34,911 bases of DNA, taken from positions 1-34,911 of the forward strand of contig NZ_ANBH01000339.1 of NCBI RefSeq assembly GCF_000341185.1. The letters are read 5' to 3'. A model generated the notes under the pieces. That model had not been told where the DNA came from. It did no database searches and saw only the letters and a list, made by a program, of their open reading frames with translations. Each line of letters starts with the position of its first letter. The stretch's first letter is position 1. Below, piece after piece: positions 33,323-34,911 of the stretch. Source of the stretch: Nocardiopsis chromatogenes YIM 90109. GTDB lineage: Bacteria; Actinomycetota; Actinomycetes; Streptosporangiales; Streptosporangiaceae. The translations under genes were made by a program, and so were the position numbers.

Positions 33323-33823
33323 ATGAGCCAGCAGTCCCGCCGCGACCATGCGCCCGCGCAGGCGACCGTGCACGGCGCCCGCCCGGAAGCGGGCGCCCCG
33401 CGGACCGCTGTCCCCGCCGGGGGCGCCCACGGCGCCCGGCCCGGCACTCCCGGAGGCGCCATGCCCGCCCTGAGGATCACCAGCCGCAGCCACGACGAGG
33501 GCCTCGTGCTCGTCCTCGAAGGCGAGGTCGACATGGCCACCGAGCGGCGCTTCCACGCCGCCGCCCGCGAGGCGGTCGAGTCCATGCCGCACGGGCGGGT
33601 GGTGCTCGACTTCTCCGGGCTCGACTTCATCGACTCCAGCGGGCTCCGGGTGCTCATCCAGGCCCACAAGCTCGCCAAGGAGCACTACGCGGCGGTGATG
33701 GTGGCCGCACCGAACGAGCGCGTGTCCCAGATCCTGCGGGTCACCGCGATCGACACCCGGGTGCCGGTGATGCCGGACGTGGCCGCGGCGCTCGCGGCCC
33801 CGTTGAACGCGCCCAGCTCCTGA
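33323..33823 (+). CDS. STAS-domain anti-sigma factor antagonist
   Basis: A 166-residue protein with a disordered Ala/Gly/Pro/Arg-rich N-terminus (1-46) and a STAS domain (about 50-155). Motifs are VLVLEGEVDMATERRF and VVLDFSGLDFIDSSGLRVLIQA; S105/S106 in DSSGL is where an anti-sigma kinase would phosphorylate it. Such proteins free a sigma factor by binding the anti-sigma factor. No kinase or sigma gene lies in the window, so its partner is unknown. The first ATG has GAGGGG 13 nt upstream, which is far; an internal ATG at 33461 (MPALRITSRS) has GGAGG 4 nt upstream and would make only the STAS domain. Codon use in the N-terminal part looks coding, so the longer form is given. Confidence 0.87.
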   Translation: MSQQSRRDHAPAQATVHGARPEAGAPRTAVPAGGAHGARPGTPGGAMPALRITSRSHDEGLVLVLEGEVDMATERRFHAAAREAVESMPHGRVVLDFSGLDFIDSSGLRVLIQAHKLAKEHYAAVMVAAPNERVSQILRVTAIDTRVPVMPDVAAALAAPLNAPSS

Positions 33824-33829
33824 CCTGGA

Positions 33830-33873
33830 ACGGCGGGAGGGCGTGGCCGGATCCGGCCACGCCCTCCCGCCGT
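33830..33873. terminator. Perfect 44-bp palindrome, bidirectional terminator
   Basis: 22-bp arms pair without mismatch, centred on GGATCC (left arm begins ACGGCGGGAGG). It starts 7 nt after the STAS stop and ends 9 nt before the end of the convergent M50 gene, so it serves both. It is the strongest hairpin in the window. Confidence 0.85.
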
Positions 33874-33881
33874 CGTCTCCC

Positions 33882-34610
33882 TCACAGCACGGGGTCCGCG
33901 GAGGTCCACAGCAGCCACACGCCCAGCGCCAGCGACGCGAGGTTGACCGCGCCGAAGACCATCACCCAGGCGGTGCCGGGCATCCCGGTGAGGCGGTGGA
34001 GCTGGTCGGCGTCGGACTGCGCGGAGGGCTGGCGGCGCCGCTGCGCCTGCAGCTCGAACACCGGCCGCACCCCGGCGGCCAGCATGAACCAGGTGAAGAA
34101 GTAGGCGAAGGCGGCCTGCACCTCGGCCGGGGTGAACCAGGAGATCACGAACACCAGGGCGCCGGTGCCCACCACCGACACCACGCCGTAGAGGTTGCGG
34201 ATCATCACCAGCATCGCGGCCAGCAGCAGCACCGACAGCCACAGCAGGCCGGTGATCCGGTTGCCGAGCAGGAACACCACCCCGACCAGGCCCACCACCG
34301 ACGGCGTCACGTAGCCGGCGAAGACGGTGAGGATCATCCCGATCCCGTCGGGGCGGCCGCGCGAGACGGTCACCCCGGAGGTGTCCGAGTGCAGCCGGAC
34401 ACCGGTGAGCTGCCGCCCGCTGAGCAGCGCGACCACCGCGTGCCCGCCTTCGTGGGCGATGGTGACGACGTTGCGGGCCACCCGCCACGGGCCGCCGGTG
34501 GACACCAGCACGAGAGCGGCCACCCCGGTCGCGACGACCAGCCACCACGGCGGCGGCATCTGGGTGCTGAAGACCTCGGACACGACCTCCTCGAAGGACG
34601 TTCCCTCCAT
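33882..34610 (-). CDS. M50-type membrane metalloprotease-like protein
   Basis: A 242-residue integral membrane protein of the M50B-like peptidase group. The zinc motif H53-E54-G-G-H57 lies in VVTIAHEGGHAVVALLSGRQL after a first hydrophobic segment (23-38). The second half has several further hydrophobic segments, and a hydrophilic loop (about 197-215, with QRRRQPSAQSD). A clear second-site NPxxD-type motif is not visible, so activity is not certain. Related actinobacterial proteins are mostly uncharacterised. The ATG at 34610 was chosen because MEGTSFEEVV follows GGGGAGC; longer frames upstream have no family likeness. It is convergent with the STAS gene. Confidence 0.82.
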   Translation of the reverse strand: MEGTSFEEVVSEVFSTQMPPPWWLVVATGVAALVLVSTGGPWRVARNVVTIAHEGGHAVVALLSGRQLTGVRLHSDTSGVTVSRGRPDGIGMILTVFAGYVTPSVVGLVGVVFLLGNRITGLLWLSVLLLAAMLVMIRNLYGVVSVVGTGALVFVISWFTPAEVQAAFAYFFTWFMLAAGVRPVFELQAQRRRQPSAQSDADQLHRLTGMPGTAWVMVFGAVNLASLALGVWLLWTSADPVL

Positions 34611-34911
34611 GGCGTGCTCCCCGTCCCCGCTCGGCAGTGGTCGATCCGCGCGGCCCGTCCAGGGCCCACGCCTGAAGGGAGGGTAGGGCATCGGATACCC
34701 CGCCCAGGCCGCCCAGCAGAGCAAGAGCGGCCCGGCAGGTGCCCCACTCACCGACTCCACCCGGGCGACAGGCCACCGGGGCGTCAGACGGACGGAGGCG
34801 ACGGGGACAGGGCCCACTCACCCGCCTCAGCCGGGCGGCAGGCCGACGGAGTGCCAGGTCAAGGGCGGCGACGACGATGGTCGGCGGCCCTTGCGGCAGC
34901 GTCGTCGTCCG
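34611..34911. other. Region upstream of the M50 gene to the end of the window
   Basis: These 301 bp carry no frame that looks coding on either strand. They contain an imperfect direct repeat (see 34743-34849). The promoter of the M50 gene must be here, but no clear hexamer pair is visible. Confidence 0.5.
34743..34849. repeat. Imperfect direct repeat, two 37-bp copies 70 bp apart
   Basis: Copies at 34743-34779 and 34813-34849 begin CCCACTCACC and end in a CCGGGCGnCAGGCC core; about 29 of 37 positions agree. It may be an old duplication upstream of the M50 gene. No known function. Confidence 0.5.

Noticed and set aside
34611-34817. Longer start for the M50-type protein
   Set aside because: Added residues show no family likeness; the ATG at 34610 has a suitable ribosome binding site and leads straight into the first membrane segment.
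34743-34849. Direct repeats as an attachment site of a mobile element
   Set aside because: Only about 29 of 37 positions agree, there is no tRNA or integrase nearby, and the DNA between copies is just 33 bp.

Overview
The window is very GC-rich DNA with almost exclusively G/C third codon positions, many GTG starts, 4-bp gene overlaps and actinobacterial gene families (Tat-exported enzyme, SCO3242-type prenyltransferase, TetR-controlled paa genes, STAS anti-anti-sigma protein). It looks like chromosomal DNA of a filamentous actinobacterium, possibly Nocardiopsaceae/Streptosporangiales; the genus is a guess. I see no rRNA, tRNA, insertion sequence, phage gene or CRISPR array.

Layout. (1) 1-2682: end of a sugar uptake operon: ribose-type ABC permease (5' cut by the window), lipoprotein sugar-binding protein, and a cytoplasmic D-tagatose/D-psicose 3-epimerase-like TIM barrel. 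(2) 2847-7396: two exported sugar-related proteins, each followed by a strong hairpin: a 1154-residue ThuA/glucose-sorbosone-dehydrogenase/PKD/CBM6/FIMAH protein and a Tat-exported sugar isomerase-like TIM barrel. (3) 7621-17103: a same-strand block related to the ebo metabolite-traffic clusters: membrane-anchored unknown protein, myo-inositol-1-phosphate-synthase-like cyclase, UbiA prenyltransferase (EboC type), TIM-barrel isomerase, EboA, TatD-like EboB, EboE, AlkP-superfamily phosphodiesterase (EboF type) and another TIM-barrel isomerase, ending at a hairpin. No EboD (dehydroquinate-synthase-like cyclase) is present; the inositol-phosphate-synthase-like protein may take its place. (4) 17331-18278: a lone FabH-like ketosynthase with its own candidate promoter. 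(5) 18475-20938: an ABC-F ATPase divergent from a TetR gene, with two copies of a palindromic operator between them. (6) 20989-21426: a small YwqG/DUF1963 protein. (7) 21496-29354: phenylacetate catabolism: paaABCDE and paaN on the minus strand, paaK and a TetR regulator (probable paaR) on the plus strand, with two PaaR-like operators upstream of paaA and between paaN and paaK. (8) 29670-34610: a large AlkP-like membrane protein whose 3' end overlaps a convergent TauD-type dioxygenase gene, a STAS protein, and an M50-type membrane protease, the last two separated by a perfect 44-bp palindrome.

How the genes fit together. Regions 1-2 suggest uptake and processing of an unidentified sugar or oxidised glycoside. 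Region 3 has the parts for making and handling a small molecule: a cyclase to make a cyclitol phosphate, isomerases to alter it, a membrane prenyltransferase, hydrolases and the accessory proteins EboA and EboE. The product is unknown. Region 7 is a coherent catabolic module: PaaK makes phenylacetyl-CoA, PaaABCDE epoxidises it, PaaN handles the ring-opened aldehyde stage, and the TetR protein probably represses both divergent units through the two operators. The later paa genes (paaF, G, H, J) are not in this window.
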